A stretch of DNA of 64,000 nucleotides from Pyronema omphalodes (lineage: Eukaryota > Ascomycota > Pezizomycetes > Pezizales > Pyronemataceae). The notes beneath the pieces are model-generated. The model was given only the letters and a program-made list of their open reading frames with translations. It was not told the origin of the DNA and did no database searches. This document shows, piece after piece, positions 12,701 through 26,200 of the stretch. The stretch covers positions 496,001-560,000 of the forward strand of contig JAJJXM010000004.1 in NCBI GenBank assembly GCA_024516155.1. The letters run 5' to 3'. Made by a program: the position numbers and the translations under genes. Each line of letters opens with the position of its first letter. Positions within the stretch are counted from its first letter, which is position 1.

Positions 12701-13807
12701 AAATATATGGAGTAATAAATGATGTTAACCGGGAACATTGAATGGTAATAGGAAATGGTAAGTGGTACGTGGTACGTGGTAGATGGTACATATTCCATCA
12801 CTATCACAATCACCTGAATTTCTAAGGGTACGAATGTATTTCAACTTTCCAGCAACGCGGTATGTACCAACCGACAAGCCGTCTTTCGCTTACGGTTTAT
12901 CCGGTGCTGATACATTGCAGGTTGAAAATTATTACTGAATTTGATAAGTAGCTCATGGTTTATTGTAGATCCTACATTTTTGGGTGATTTCTTTATGCTT
13001 TATGCATAGCCTTATTGAGTTAACCAACCTCAAACATTTTTCTATTACTATTATTGCTGTTATTGCTATTATCGCTATTATTGCGGTTACAACGATTATT
13101 ATTACTATTATTACTATTATTACTCTGGTTGCTATTGTTTTGTTATTTTTATTATTATTATTTTGCTACTCCTATTATTACTCAGAACTATTACTCTTAT
13201 TTCCATTATTTCTATTATTATACACCACCAGCGCGAGTATCGCGGCATCTATCATGCCAGGATGAGATAAACATCGTGTCACCTTCTGTTTTGCAAAAAT
13301 ACCTGGGTCCACTGTCCTACTGCCCTATTACCTAGGGGGTGGATGGTGGACCTACTCAGTTCTGAAACAGAAATATTATCATTTATGAAAAAGTGCACTG
13401 TGTAGGTTATATAGGTTAGATAAGTTAGTACCGTTGGCTAGGCTACAGTAGCTAGGTTTGTGGATCATGTGGGATCATTCGTAATTTCAATAGAACTGAA
13501 TGAGGGTGTGTAGTAAAAAAGACTGTAGTTAGATGGAAGATAAGTTAAGATAGATATATTTTGCGCTGTAGGCGGGTTTTTCTTAGTGGGAATGGGAATT
13601 TTTGGATGTAGTGGTTGGTTGGTTGGTGGTGGTGTTGGTGGCCGGTGGTGGTGTTGGTGGTGGCCGGTGATGATGATGATGGTGGTGACGGTGGTTGTGT
13701 ACCACAATGGTCGGTAGTGAGCTTCCGAGAAAAAAAAAACTGTCATCCATATACCAAACCAACGTTACGATGAAAAACAAATTTTTAACGAAATTTTTTA
13801 ACGACAG

Positions 13808-13833
13808 TTTTTTTTTTTTTTTTTTTTTTTTTT
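13808..13833 (+). repeat. T26 homopolymer
   Basis: An unbroken run of 26 T, about 950 bp upstream of the Ser/Thr-rich gene. Poly(dA:dT) runs exclude nucleosomes and are common in fungal promoters, so a promoter role is possible but unproven. Confidence 0.85.
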
Positions 13834-14346
13834 GCACGCGCGAACTGCGAACGGTTGAGAATATACACTCAGCGTCATCGTCATCATCAGCAGCAGTAGC
13901 TTCGATGTGAATCACTCATCACTTACAACTCCCACTATCACCTTCACCCTTACCATCATTCTCACCCTCACACGCCCTCGCCATCACACTTACACTCTCC
14001 CTAGGGCAGAGCATCCGCATCTGCACCTCATCCGCATCTCTCCTCTCCGTCCGCGCTGTCGAGGTCATCGTACCTTCATAGCTCCTCCCAAATTCGGTAG
14101 TGGTAAGTTTGGTAGAGTTACATACAGAAAAGATGGGTCAGGCCAAAGCTCCCAGCCCTGCGATTACCGACCGCCGAGTAAAAGGACTAAATAAAATTCC
14201 CTAGCTCTTAGAAGCAGGAGTCGTTTAGGTCGTTCGTGGTTCACGCAGTATCGTTCCACCAGGTTTTACTATAGAGAAAAAAATATGACTGGTCTGAAAT
14301 TCTTTTCTAGGATTATATTGACGGATATTAAATGGTCCATGTCATA

Positions 14347-14434
14347 GATTCTGTACGAATCACCAAAAACATCTGTTTGTTGATAGATCTGGATATTCTG
14401 TACGATTCTCCAAAAACATCTGCGTTTGGTAGAT
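14347..14434 (+). repeat. Imperfect tandem duplication of about 45 bp
   Basis: ATTCTGTACGAATC followed by CCAAAAACATCTG and ending in TAGATCT is repeated directly after itself with a few substitutions (first copy 14347-14389, second about 14394-14434). It lies about 350 bp upstream of the next start codon, in likely promoter or 5' UTR sequence. Confidence 0.7.
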
Positions 14435-14777
14435 CTTTTATTCTTTTATTTGACGACACCGTTGGAATTTATTTAAGTTTTGTGACAGATTCTCTTGAGT
14501 CTACCAGCCCCATCTCTGTAGGTTGGTGAAATATGCAGTTCGCAGCAGCAGCTCCCACAATCCTTAGTTTGAGTAGCTGCATATTTCGCATCGCGGGTGC
14601 ACCTTCTGATAGGCTCAATAATTCCTTTTGCCATTACCCCTGTAGCGAGCTAAAGTAGTGCGTGGACAGGGATTTAGAGAGGGTGTGCTAGGGTGAAGCT
14701 AGTCAGCGACTCTACTTGCTCAGCTTTCTGTTGCCGCAACGCTGGAAGCTGGAAACACCACTTAGAAAAGCGTCACG

Positions 14778-15812
14778 ATGCCCGCGAAAGTTAAAGAAGA
14801 GGCCCTTCCCACCACCACCGAAGACACACAACAACACATAAATACAAAAACAAATACAAATACACATACAGACAGTATCCAAAGACGAAAGCAGATTCAG
14901 CCGCAATTACAGTTACAACTACCACCACCACCACCACTGCCCACTACAATCTTCGAATCAACTTTTTCTATTCAGCATCATCCACTTTCACTGTCGACTG
15001 TCATCGAACATCCTGAGCCATTCTCAAATCTTTGCTCATCCTCAACCACTTCAATCACTACCGAGAACCCCATCACTACCGACACCATTCTCGCTCCACG
15101 CCCCAGCACCGCTTCTTCTTCCCAGATCTCCGTGATCTCAACAACTTCCACCTATTCCACCCAGTCCACCCAGTCCACAAAGTCGACTTCCTCCACCTCT
15201 ACTTCTAAAAAGTCCCGCTCTCCAAACCCAATGTCTCTCTATCCTCTTCGTCTCTACTCAGAACGTCCTCCATCCCCCCTGAGTCTCACATCCTCAATCG
15301 CCCCACCATCACTAATGCCAACCACCGCCACCGGAACCCCTCCCTTGAGGAGCAAACGTTCCGCCAACTTGAAACTTTCCTCATTACCAAGCAGCAACAA
15401 CTCTTCCGTTGCTAGTACTCCTAGTCCTTACTCTCACTATCCCGCTGCTCCCTCTGCGTATGTATCATCGAGTGGACACCATCAAGGCCGTTACTCTCCT
15501 TCAAATTACACCTCATCCTCTCCGGCAGGATCCTACAACGAGAAGCATTCTCACACTTCCTCGCATCACAACCCCACTCAGCCACGTTACGCATACGCGA
15601 CATCCTTAAGCACACAACAGAAACTACAGTTACATCAGAGGGAGATTATTACGAATGCCACCAGAGCATCAGGAATCCCACAACATCTACTTAGTTCCGG
15701 ACCGTTGAGTCCTAGATTGATTCCTCTGGGTAGCCCGGGTGGTGTTGTCACGCCGCTCATGCTAGGGGATGAAGGAAAAGAGGGAGGATACTTTGCGATT
15801 GCGAGGACTTAG
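14778..15812 (+). CDS. Ser/Thr/Pro-rich intrinsically disordered protein, unknown function
   Basis: A single-exon 344-residue frame from an ATG at 14778 to TAG. I do not recognise a domain. The protein is dominated by Ser, Thr and Pro: a Thr/Asn/Gln-rich start, a QLQLQLPPPPPLP stretch, then long Ser/Thr runs (STQSTQSTKSTSSTST) and basic SP motifs (KKSRSPNP) that look like kinase sites. The C-terminal third is less repetitive, with LHQREIITNATRASGIPQHL and a Gly/Pro/Leu-rich end containing SGPLSPRLIPLGSPGG. These may be the conserved parts. No signal peptide or membrane segment is seen. Codon-level regularity and length favour a real gene. Gene-free DNA of over 11 kb on each side is typical of regulatory genes with large promoters, but that is inference. 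Confidence 0.65.
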   Translation: MPAKVKEEALPTTTEDTQQHINTKTNTNTHTDSIQRRKQIQPQLQLQLPPPPPLPTTIFESTFSIQHHPLSLSTVIEHPEPFSNLCSSSTTSITTENPITTDTILAPRPSTASSSQISVISTTSTYSTQSTQSTKSTSSTSTSKKSRSPNPMSLYPLRLYSERPPSPLSLTSSIAPPSLMPTTATGTPPLRSKRSANLKLSSLPSSNNSSVASTPSPYSHYPAAPSAYVSSSGHHQGRYSPSNYTSSSPAGSYNEKHSHTSSHHNPTQPRYAYATSLSTQQKLQLHQREIITNATRASGIPQHLLSSGPLSPRLIPLGSPGGVVTPLMLGDEGKEGGYFAIART

Positions 15813-16849
15813 ACTGTGATTACTATCATAGAGGATTGGTGTGGCGAATGGAGGATGACGACTACAAAATAAAAAAAGAACGGCTGCAATATATCGATTC
15901 GGTACGGATTTACTACGACACTGCCAACGTTACCCTTGCGTTTCGTTCACGGTTACTACATTTCATCGCCACAATTGTTACAGGCACTTACTACCGAGGA
16001 TCATCGTTCAGCCTGGAGTGGAGTGACCGCATCGTCGCACATAACGCAACGCTCGGCCCCGGACGAGTATCCCGCGAACCCTGCTTTCTAAATGCAAGCG
16101 GAACTCAGGGATAGGGATCGACGATGCAGGGTGGCTTTTTTTTTTCCTGTCGGACGGCCTTGGGGGTTTTCCTTGATTTGTGGACTGTGCTTTGACTTGG
16201 CCAGTTTTTTTACTATGTTGAATTGGGGGGTTGTACTGTATGGTATTGGATTTGGAGTTTTTGTTTGTGTGTTTGGGAGGTCTATATATCTGTTTGCGAT
16301 TTTAGTTTTTACTGTTTGGGATTTCTTTTTTTTATACTTTGAATAACGGTTGGGAGCTAGCTTGATTTTTATGGGATTGGTTTTTTGTTATGTAACTCGG
16401 AATGGCTTGTTTTCTTTGTTTTGCAATTTTTTACTTTGATTTGATTTAGTTACATAGGAGTTTGGGAGATTGGTTTACACAAATTTGTTAATTCTGTTTT
16501 TCGGTGGGGGTTTACTACACCATCTTACCACACACCACTTACCTTACCTCATGACTTATTTGGTCGTCTATCGCCGTTCGTTGATGCCTTGATGTGCTTG
16601 GTGAAATTGTCATACTGGGTCTTGTGAAAAGTCATCGATACTAATACTTACTCCCCATCAGATTTCTACTATGTGCTCGTAGAGTACGGGATAAGTAATA
16701 CTGTTCGCTGCATTGTTACACAAGACCGAAGAATATGCGTACGGTATTGTGCTTTCTGAGAATTACATGGCACCACCTCTTCCCCCTCATGAGCACATAT
16801 ATTAAAATGATGGAGATGACCCGGGAGTAGGGATGAAGTAAGCTACAAC

Positions 16850-16903
16850 GCTACGAGGCAGTAAAGCTACGAAGCTACGAGGCAGTAAAGCTACGAAGCT
16901 ATA
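16850..16903 (+). repeat. Two-copy direct repeat (GCTACGAGGCAGTAAAGCTA)
   Basis: A unit of about 25 bp containing CTACGAGGCAGTAAAGCTACGA occurs twice in a row, within the tail of the interval following the Ser/Thr-rich gene. Confidence 0.7.
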
Positions 16904-17104
16904 AAGGAGAAACGTAAACTGAAGTTTATATCCTAGATATGTATCATGATTATGTAGAACTATGTATACTGTCTGTATTGTACGATATGGTGCGGTGCGG
17001 TGTAAGGCAATTTTCTTGATATCTTCTTCTTTTTAGTGCCTTGTCAATATATTCTTAATAGTATATTTATATATCTATTTGGAAATTTGAAGATTTGCGG
17101 GTTT

Positions 17105-17296
17105 GAAGATTTGAAGATTTGAAGATTTGAAGATTTGAAGATTTGAAGATTTGAAGATTTGAAGATTTGAAGATTTGAAGATTTGAAGATTTGAAGATTT
17201 GAAGATTTGAAGATTTGAAGATTTGAAGATTTGAAGATTTGAAGATTTGAAGATTTGAAGATTTGAAGATTTGAAGATTTGAAGATTTGAAGATTT
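17105..17296 (+). repeat. Perfect 24-copy minisatellite, unit GAAGATTT
   Basis: GAAGATTT is repeated exactly 24 times without a substitution over 192 bp, preceded at 17089-17104 by one intact and one degenerate unit (GAAGATTT GCGGGTTT). An 8-bp unit is not frame-neutral, so it is not coding. The absence of any mismatch suggests recent expansion. Confidence 0.9.
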
Positions 17297-20200
17297 GTAA
17301 TAGATGGTGGGATTAAATTATGGTAAATTATGGTAGGTATAGTTATAGTTATTGGTATAGTTATAGTTATAGCTGTGGGTATGGATAGCTATGGATGGGT
17401 ATGGATGGGTATAGGTATAGGTATAAATATGGGTATGAATATGAGGAAAAGCAGTTGGGGGGGGGGGGGGTCTTCAGAAAAACTACATATACAACATATT
17501 ATTTTATATGTTTTTATAGTATCTTTACATGTTACTGATCAACAAAACAAGCAAACAAGCAAACGTTAAGTCAAGATATATCAAGGAATCAATGGATCAA
17601 GATAGATATGATTGGGTTTATGGGGGGGGGGGGATATATAGTTTACATAGCTAGGTATGGTAAAGAAATTAGGAAGTAAGCTTTGGTGTGTTGTTGATTT
17701 GAAATATAGCTATTGTAGTTAGAGCTATTGGAGTTGTTATTGTTACTGATACTGATACTGATACTGGGGTATATTAGTATCATTATGTATCAGAATATAT
17801 TTGGATGATGAATACTGTAAGAGCCCCCAAAAACCAGCCAAAGTCTTTCGAAAGGCAATTTAGTGCAATACTAATACTCTTACCGCTACTACCACTGCTA
17901 ATATTACTGCTACTGCTGTTTTCCAGTTCTGTCAATATGTTTTTGTAAGCGAATTGATAATATTTCCATCATCCTACTACGCCTCCTTCGCCGCCGCCTT
18001 CGCCGCTTTCGAATGTTTCCGAAACCCCAGTAAGTATAGCATAGCATGGCGTAACATAACATAGATGGATAGCATAGCACAGATGGATAGCTAGTGGGGA
18101 TCTACATTCACAGCCTCATTCCTCCAGGATTGTTGAACAGATGTTGAACAGATGTTGAAAATCCCTTATGTAAAACCCACATGGCAGCATAGTTTCTATC
18201 CATCATCCGCCAGCACCAAGCAGCCAGCAGATAGCACCAAACAACTAGCAGATCCAATATGTATCCGGTATGATTTCGTATCCGGTATGTAAGTATGTAT
18301 GTAAATCCATAACCTCAAGAAGTTATTGTGTGTTACATTTGTATTCCGTCTCCATAGTCCAGCATAATCCACCATAATTGATCGACACAAGAATTTTTCC
18401 TCTACCGGGGGTTGTGTTGTCTATGTGTCTATGTGTCTATGTATACACCAAAAAGACATCCTAAAGATACCCTAAAGCCACCTAATTCATTTTTAATCCT
18501 CGGAGAACTATCCGACAAAAAAAAAACGATAATCGTATGGTTGATGGTTGTATGGTGCCGTACATAGCATGATAGTTTTTCCGACGATCCCGAAGATCAT
18601 CTACCGGAGTTGTTGAAGTCCACAGATCTTATGTTTCGGTTTTAGGGGGCATGGTGGAGTGTTTTAGAAAAGATTGGCGGCGGCTCTTGCGGTTTGTGGG
18701 TTGAGGTTTGCGGCTCGCGGCGGAGGGCTTTGCTGGCTATTGCAGGGCTTTGCAGGGTTTCCTAGTGCTTTACAGGCTTCCCACTGTGCTTTGCAGGCTC
18801 AGACGGGTCTTGGTGGGGTCTTGATGTCCGGTTAAGGAGGCTTGGAATCCGACGGTAAGCATTTGCTGCTTAGAGAAGCTCCTTATGTATATGTCAGACC
18901 GTCCGGCGGGTGGAGCCTTGGTGCCTTGGAGCCTTGGTGCCTTGTTGCAAACTTGCGGTCGAGGACAAGCGAGTGTGCACGGACTCTTGGGCCCTGAAGT
19001 TTTGAGCGCATGAGGGAGGGTTGAATGGCGCATCGGCACTAGATACTTCAGTTGTATAGATCCAAATCCATGCTGAAGTGAATAGGTAACAACGGTAACT
19101 CAGTTTTGTTGACCAGAATCTCATTGTCAACTTCAAAGCGCGCTGCGAAGTTGTAAATAGTCGCAGTTACCTACCGAAGCCTCATAGTTAACGTCTACAT
19201 ACGTCCAGAAGGGGAGGATTGGAGGATTATCGTCCGTACACTAAAAGCTACCGGTACGCATTCCCTATCCTACCGGAGCTGTCAGAATTAACGGAGCCCT
19301 GTTGATCGATATTTTTTCGGTGCACAGAGGCCGAAAAAATTGGCATTGAAGCTTTTTGTGCATTGCGCGCATTTGATCATCGATCTTTCACTTGGCATTA
19401 ATCGTGTAGTGATGTTCTCAATAACTCCTGAAATGAGGACCCATTCCAGTGTATAAACACACAAGACTTCGTGTATACAATTGCTGATACCGTTGATTTA
19501 GTCGTCAATTTATCAGAGAGTATAGTGGGGCCTTGGTTTTATGATAGAAAATTGAAAATATTGAAAATTCGCATGCTCATCTTTGATTCGACAATTCCTC
19601 GCGCGGAGCCTCGTTTCAGAAAAAGTGAAGGCGCTGAAGATCCCGCGAAAAATTATTGAATTCAGAAGCACATGTTCAATGTCAAAGCCATTGGGCCTTC
19701 ATCCCTGGAAACCGGAGGTTCAAAATTTCAAGGCGCACAAAACCATTGGCCAATTTACCTTGACATCTGTACCTTGGTTCATCCCCATTCCTCCAGCTCC
19801 CGAAATTTCAAGACATCGCAGCTGAGTCTCAGAAGCGAAGGTGTCGTACAAAATTGTTGAGTCTCTAAGCCTTAGGCGCGCAAAACGTAATCCTGCTGTA
19901 CATAGGCCTGGAGGAATAGAATCCATGAAAGACAAGAAATGTGCGCAATAAGCAACGACCAAAGCCTTATTTTTCCGTATGCATAGCAGGAATCTTTCAC
20001 CGCAAACTTTATTTTCGGTGTATCAAAGACAGGATTCATTGGATGTCTCAAACCTGTTCGTAGAAACTCACAATTCTTTAAATTTTTAGAAATTAATTAA
20101 TCAGGATAAGGTGCGCAGAAGTGTAGCTCGCAATGCCATGGTTGAAGGTTCATTTTTTGGTTCAAAGTGCGCAGCATGACTAGAACCCTATGCGCAAAAC

Positions 20201-23200
20201 CACGAATCCGGTATACCACGTGTGTAATCGCTTCTTCAGTTGTCGCCAAACCTCCAAATCCACATAGATTCATTTCCAGAGCCTTGGGATGGAAGCTCTT
20301 GGGTTCGGTGATACATGGAATGTTGTTGAAAATCGAAGGCGCGTACCGTGCATTGGGTTGGAATTCTGATATCCTGATGTCCTGTCATCCTGATATCTTG
20401 ATGTCCTAATCCTGGAATTCTAACATTGTGGAATTCTGGCGCAGGTCCTCCTTCAGCTCTACAGATAATCACCCCCTGCACTCCCTGTTTACGATTCTCA
20501 CAATATCTTGAAATGCAGCAATCCAGTATCCAAGGCACAATGGGATCCTGTCTTCGAGTTCCAGAGTCCAATCTTCATCCATCCGTGCCTGCAGTTGGCG
20601 ATAACCTCACAATCATCGACGTTACCTCAGGTCCGATATCGTGTATTCCTGCCCTTTGCAACCGTACATTCCTACCCTACCCTACTCATCAGTGAGTATC
20701 GTATTGTACCTCATCCCCCAAAAGCCGATGTCAGTACCCGCATTTGTGCACTTAAGCATAGTACGGTTCGACGCATAAACTTCTAACCATAAAACTCCAT
20801 TTGGTGCTCTAGATTTTCACAACTACCGCCCCAACATCATTGAAATCATATGCCTCCGAAGAGCCGTTTCCGTTGTCGTTGGTGCAAAAAGTACCGTTGT
20901 ATCCCCAGACACTAACGTCACTTCAACCCGGGGTCCTCGATTGCTGGGTAGATTTCCAGATTTCCACGCTAAACATCGTGATATATTTCCCTATGAAGTA
21001 CATGAAGCATGCGCACCTGCATCGCGGCGGTCGGTGGGCCGCTTGGGACTGATCCTCTGGATTACTTTTCTACCTAGAGCTGGGTTGTTTCAGGCTGTTT
21101 GTGGTGTCCCTGGGCTCTCCGTGTTCTTTCCACTTCCCTTTGCTGCACTCTGTAACTGTGCCTTAGGCTATCATGAATTGGACTGATAATTCAAACTTAA
21201 GATGCCATTCAGGCTGGGCTAAAACTCTGCGCACTTCCGCCGGTCGTGTTCGTAACGTTTGTTATGCCGTCGAAATTTTTCCCCCGAAGAAACTGACTGG
21301 CCGGTGGTGGATGAGGTAATTGTTCCTTTTTCTATGGTGCCATAGCAGTCGATTGGCAAGGTTTGTTCTCCCCGCATCGCATCATGCGTGAAAAGAACCG
21401 TTCCACCGCCGGAGGCGCCTCTTTGATAGAAGCTATAACACCATAGCTATGGTACGTAGGTGTATGGCGTTTTCTTTTGGTCATCTTTGGAGCTCTACTG
21501 AAGGCATCTCAATTCTTCAACCTGGAGAGGAAAGATAATAGCTCAATCTCATCGCCACATTCGTTAGTTGTAGTTACTAAGATCAGATCGTGCATTAGAG
21601 AAAAGCCTCTTTTTCGGGTTTGTCAAATCCCGTTGCGGGGGATAGTGGGGAAAGTTCGGATGACCATTTGCTCCTGCTCGGGCGATATACACGAGACCTC
21701 TGGTGATGTTACGAGAAGTATTGTGACATGAGAGCTATGACTCCGACTCTGATTCCAGCTCCGACTCCAATTCTGACAGTTGAGATAGCAGATTGCGACA
21801 GCCACAGTGGCGACGGTGCTTCGTGCCCGAGCCCAATCCGTTGCGATCCGGGCGCTCTAACACGTTCTCCAACGAAGGTATAAACAGATTTCGAAGTTGT
21901 CCGAAATCTCACGATAATTGACAATTATCATTCGTAGGTGGCCGCACAACCATATAACTCGTTATGAAACGTGGTCTTTTGCAGGAAGAGGCAAATTTTC
22001 TGAGCAAATTCAACGGACCATGGATTTCCTAGCACCCGATTGAGGTTCTTCTCCCTTAAACACCAGCCGAAGTCTCACGATAACCTTCGTAACTACGACG
22101 TTCCAGTCCACCTAGAGCCGCGTGTTTCGGGAACTGCTTTATTCGGTCTGCATGAAGGAGGCAAATTGCGCCTAACGCCTGTAGACAAGAGGCAAATTGT
22201 ATGGTCCACGTCTCTCCTAATTCCCGATTTAGATTCGATTCCAAACAATCACCGTAGATCCCACGAGTGTTCACAACATCTTGCATGTAGTAAACGGCGA
22301 TATGTTATTTACCCGTACATACTGCATCTGACGTTGTTGAACAAATCAATTCACGCAATTCGTCCGATTGGTGATGAGTAATCGCAATCCTTGAACCGAT
22401 GGTATCCACAAATATCGCCAACCAGGTTGGACGAAACTGTGGGGAAAAAATGTTCCGTGTTTAGAACTTGTGGTTCAGATTTCTAACGGTCATACATGGT
22501 TCGATAACGACCTTGACCAGCTGTATGTTGGAGTTTGCTTGTTGTCACGAACTTATCGCAAAAGCAAAAATTGTTTGTCTCCCCGGGGCTTTCTTTGGCT
22601 GGCCATTTCTTCCATTGCTACATATACTGCAACTACATCTTGTCGCTTGCCGTTGTGTTCCCCCGCGCTTTTCCGTAGACCACGGATCGTCACGTCTCGA
22701 CTCTCGTTCTCGCAGGCTCGTCGGCTCGGTTGCGGGGTTACGAGATGGCTTTACTGTAACCTTGGATTTTGCGTTGGGCTTTTGTAAGCGGTAATTTGCG
22801 GCATTCTCTTCCTCCAATAGTTTTGCATCTTCAGCTTCCCTTACAATGCATGGTGTATAGGATTCCTGGTACGTACAACTACGCGGGCGCAGGTTCAATC
22901 ACATCCGTACCCGGACTGCGTTGGCGTCCACCTGCAGCAATCTTATCGTTGGGGAGGTCTCGAGCTTTCCAAAGCCTCTCATTTCAATCTTGTCGTGACA
23001 CGAGATTAAGCGCCTGAACTCGAAGTTTTGTTCGCTGCGAGACGGTGATTCAAGCGAGGTTTGAAATCGTGGATGAAGCTCTAGAGCATTAGTTTTTTCC
23101 TTGTCGAGAGTGGTGAGTTCTCCAGTTCCAACGGTACATAAATGCCTATTCTTAGGAGGAACCAATCAAATTTCATAATAACCCAAATCTCGCGTGCTCA

Positions 23201-26200
23201 ATAACGGTTAGCGGCCGAGACTATCGTCGCAACTTGCTTTCTTAGCCCTGTACTTTTGAAGAGCTTCACAGCAAATGCCAAACCTTGCTTATGCGATTTT
23301 CGTTTTGCCCACGGAATTCCTCTGGCCGAAAGTCGGCTTCGCGAGAACGGAACTTTGACTGAGGTGTCAGACAGGTGACGTCGCTGTTGAGATGATGTTG
23401 GACGTAACCGCGCATGAGATGAGGCATCCGTCGGTGCTGTTGAGCAGGCAGAAAAGCTTGACAACATCGTGAGATGGCAGGCAGCAAGCGCCCTTGAAGG
23501 ACCACGACTTCTTTAGTGCGTGATCCAATTCTATGTGCATTGTCTAGCGTACGATAGTCAAGTTGGCTAGCGAATTTGTTGCGTTTTCCAGATGATGACA
23601 AGAGGACCCAAATTTCCAATTGTTCCAGAACAGCGTGCCCAGATTACAAGCTCGTGAGTTTTCTGTGGCTTTGGAAAAACAAACTTTAGGCCCGAGGTTA
23701 TCCGTTGATTCAGATTTCGGCCGATGGAAGCGTCAAGCTCTCAGATCTCCTCAACTTTTGAAACTATGTCTCTGGGTCTACACCCTAATGATAATTGCCG
23801 TATGACCCAAGAAACACGACTCTTGGCTCGTGACCTGCAAGTGCTCAAAAAAGGTTCAATTTATCAGCAGCCCTTTATGTTTTCTTCCTTGCTCAACCTG
23901 GAGCTATTGTGGTGCGAACAATAGCCGTAGTGATAATTTTCTGCCTTCCAATTAATACCTCTCTTCCTGTTGGCTTGAGGTATCACAAGATGCAGTTGAC
24001 TCAGCTATGTATTTTAGCTCAGACGCCGACTTCGGAGGAGCTATGGCGCAGTGTGTGACGATAACGAGCGGTGATGAAGCTGCAGTTGTTTAATTGGCAG
24101 AAACGAAACGCACCGTCGCCGTCGCCGCCTTTTGCAAATGATCATCAGCCGTTTTACGGTATGATAATCAGTATTGCAGATAAACCTAGATCAAGTCTCC
24201 GTCTTCCGGGGATACTTGCGGCGATATCCACTACGACGACCACGGCGGTAATATCCATGGCACAAATTGAGCTGTTTTAGAAGATCAAGTCGTAAGAATG
24301 TGGATATGTACTAGCTTTCCAAGCATATGTCATTGAGCGTTCAGAACTCACCGCACGGTCACATACCCTTTAGGAGCTGGAGAATCTGAATTTCATACTA
24401 TTCTGCACCTGTTGATTTACGAACCTGGAAAAGAGAACGATCGAAAAATCGTGGCAGATCGTTCTTAGAAGCTCATGCACAGCGGCTGGAAGAGAGGTTC
24501 TGGACGTTCTGTCGGGGGTGAAATTTTGTGAAATTTGTTGACCAATCACAATGTTGTTACCGGAGAGTTGGACGGAGACTGGGTTGGTTGCATCTTTCTG
24601 CATGCGATGACGTCGAAGTCCAGGGTCCAGACAAAATTGTGTGTCGACATCTCGTCGTGCAGATCATTATTCGAACTTTACCCCACATCCCCTCTTTCGA
24701 GGGTCCTGTATGAGAGCGAAAAGTCGATCTATCCGGCATTTTCATCGTCAAGTTCCCCCCCTTCTGGCCAACACAGCGTCAATCCATCTCTTCACCCAGC
24801 TAGCAAGTGATAAAAATCAGATCTCCAACGCACGACACTGTCGTCGTGCACAACACGCCAGGAGCCTTGAATTCGTCTGCTAGCCAACAGAAAAGGAAAT
24901 TCAGGCATGAGTACGGCATTCCAAATTATTCATCTTATCGAAATTGATAGAACGTTAGCTTCAAGCCAAGCTTTAGGCTTCATGTGCGCGATCTGTCATT
25001 TCCATGAGCGTTGAAACATCGGTAACACTTTATTCCACCACAACCAATCATAACTGACGACACTTAGACTTCATAATTGGCTATATTCAGCCAAGGAATT
25101 TCATTTGGAGATTTCATTGATCCTTATCTTTTTTCAGCTAATGTGCTGTCTGCACGGAATTGGGTACTTTTAGGATGGTAACCATGCTGAGCGACCAGCA
25201 TAATAATCGTTTGCGGTAGTGGACAGCTGGGTTAGATCCTTAGGGAACCTCATCAAAACATACTGCCTCTACCTCTCATATATTCCGGGAGTTTTGATTC
25301 TGTAGATAGCCATAATTCGATAATAATGGCGCTTAAGGCGTGCCAAGTTGTCTGAAGAGAGCAGTTGGTTCAAAACTGGCTTCTGATAGTAGAAGAAAAT
25401 ACGACAGCTCCCATTGGCCTACATATGTATTCCTGGCGGAAGCGAATATGATTCCCTAAACCATAAATGAGCAAGTTAATATCAGCCTTCAAGTGTAAGT
25501 GATGAATGATTGGGTACTGGCACTTGGCTCGTGATGACGTAAAATCACCTGAGTTCTTCGGGTCTCAGCGAGACAGCTCTATGTAATATCTTCTTGCATA
25601 ATATTTGTCGCTTTTCAGGACCGTGTCATATGACTTAAAAACAATTTCTCTTCGGTATCGTTCTGTACCGCAATATTCCATCATTTTCTGTCCTAAATTC
25701 ATACGAGGGATATAATCCAAAAGTTGTCTACCAAACCGATTCAAGAAGCCAGCTCACTCTGAAAAGAGATCCTTGATGATACATAGTACATCTCATAGTT
25801 CATGAAATTTCCAAGGTTGTGTATGCAGACAGAATCATGGCAAAGTAGCATATTTCTCGGTCGATGGTATGTATGTCCATAGCCAATCAGAAGTCAAGTT
25901 CGATTTCATAAGCTTCGGATGGTAGGAGTCGATCGCCAATAATGATTGTAATCCGCGGAGTTGTAGATATACTGGATCAGAATCCTTGGATTTAGAGGGA
26001 GATCCATTGCGATAAAGTTCAAAACTTGCATTAATACTTGATCGACTAGCCTTGGTGCTTCGGTTTCGTATATGTGGTGTACCCGAGTGAGTACATAGTC
26101 TCCGCCGTCAAAGCAAGAAATGCATCTATCCATCGCCGTAAGCCTCAAAACGAGTCCTTGATCAGCCAGCTAACGAAGAATATCACTCAATTCCTCAATT

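Larger units (their letters stand above)
2984..14777. other. Gene-free interval between the SREBP gene and the Ser/Thr-rich gene
   Basis: About 11.8 kb with no ORF I can support. The sequence is rich in short homopolymers, GATC-type, TCAT-type and CCCTACAT-type microsatellites, and AT-rich trinucleotide stretches (for example about 13040-13215). ORFs of up to 172 codons (such as 8521-9039) have low-complexity or frame-shadow character and no recognisable domain. The first few hundred bases should be the 3' UTR of the SREBP gene. The last 500-900 bases before 14778, CT-rich and open in several frames, probably hold the promoter and 5' UTR of the next gene. Confidence 0.6.

Noticed and set aside
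13465..13915. His/Pro-rich minus ORFs
   Set aside because: They are translations of GGTGGT/GATGATG microsatellites.
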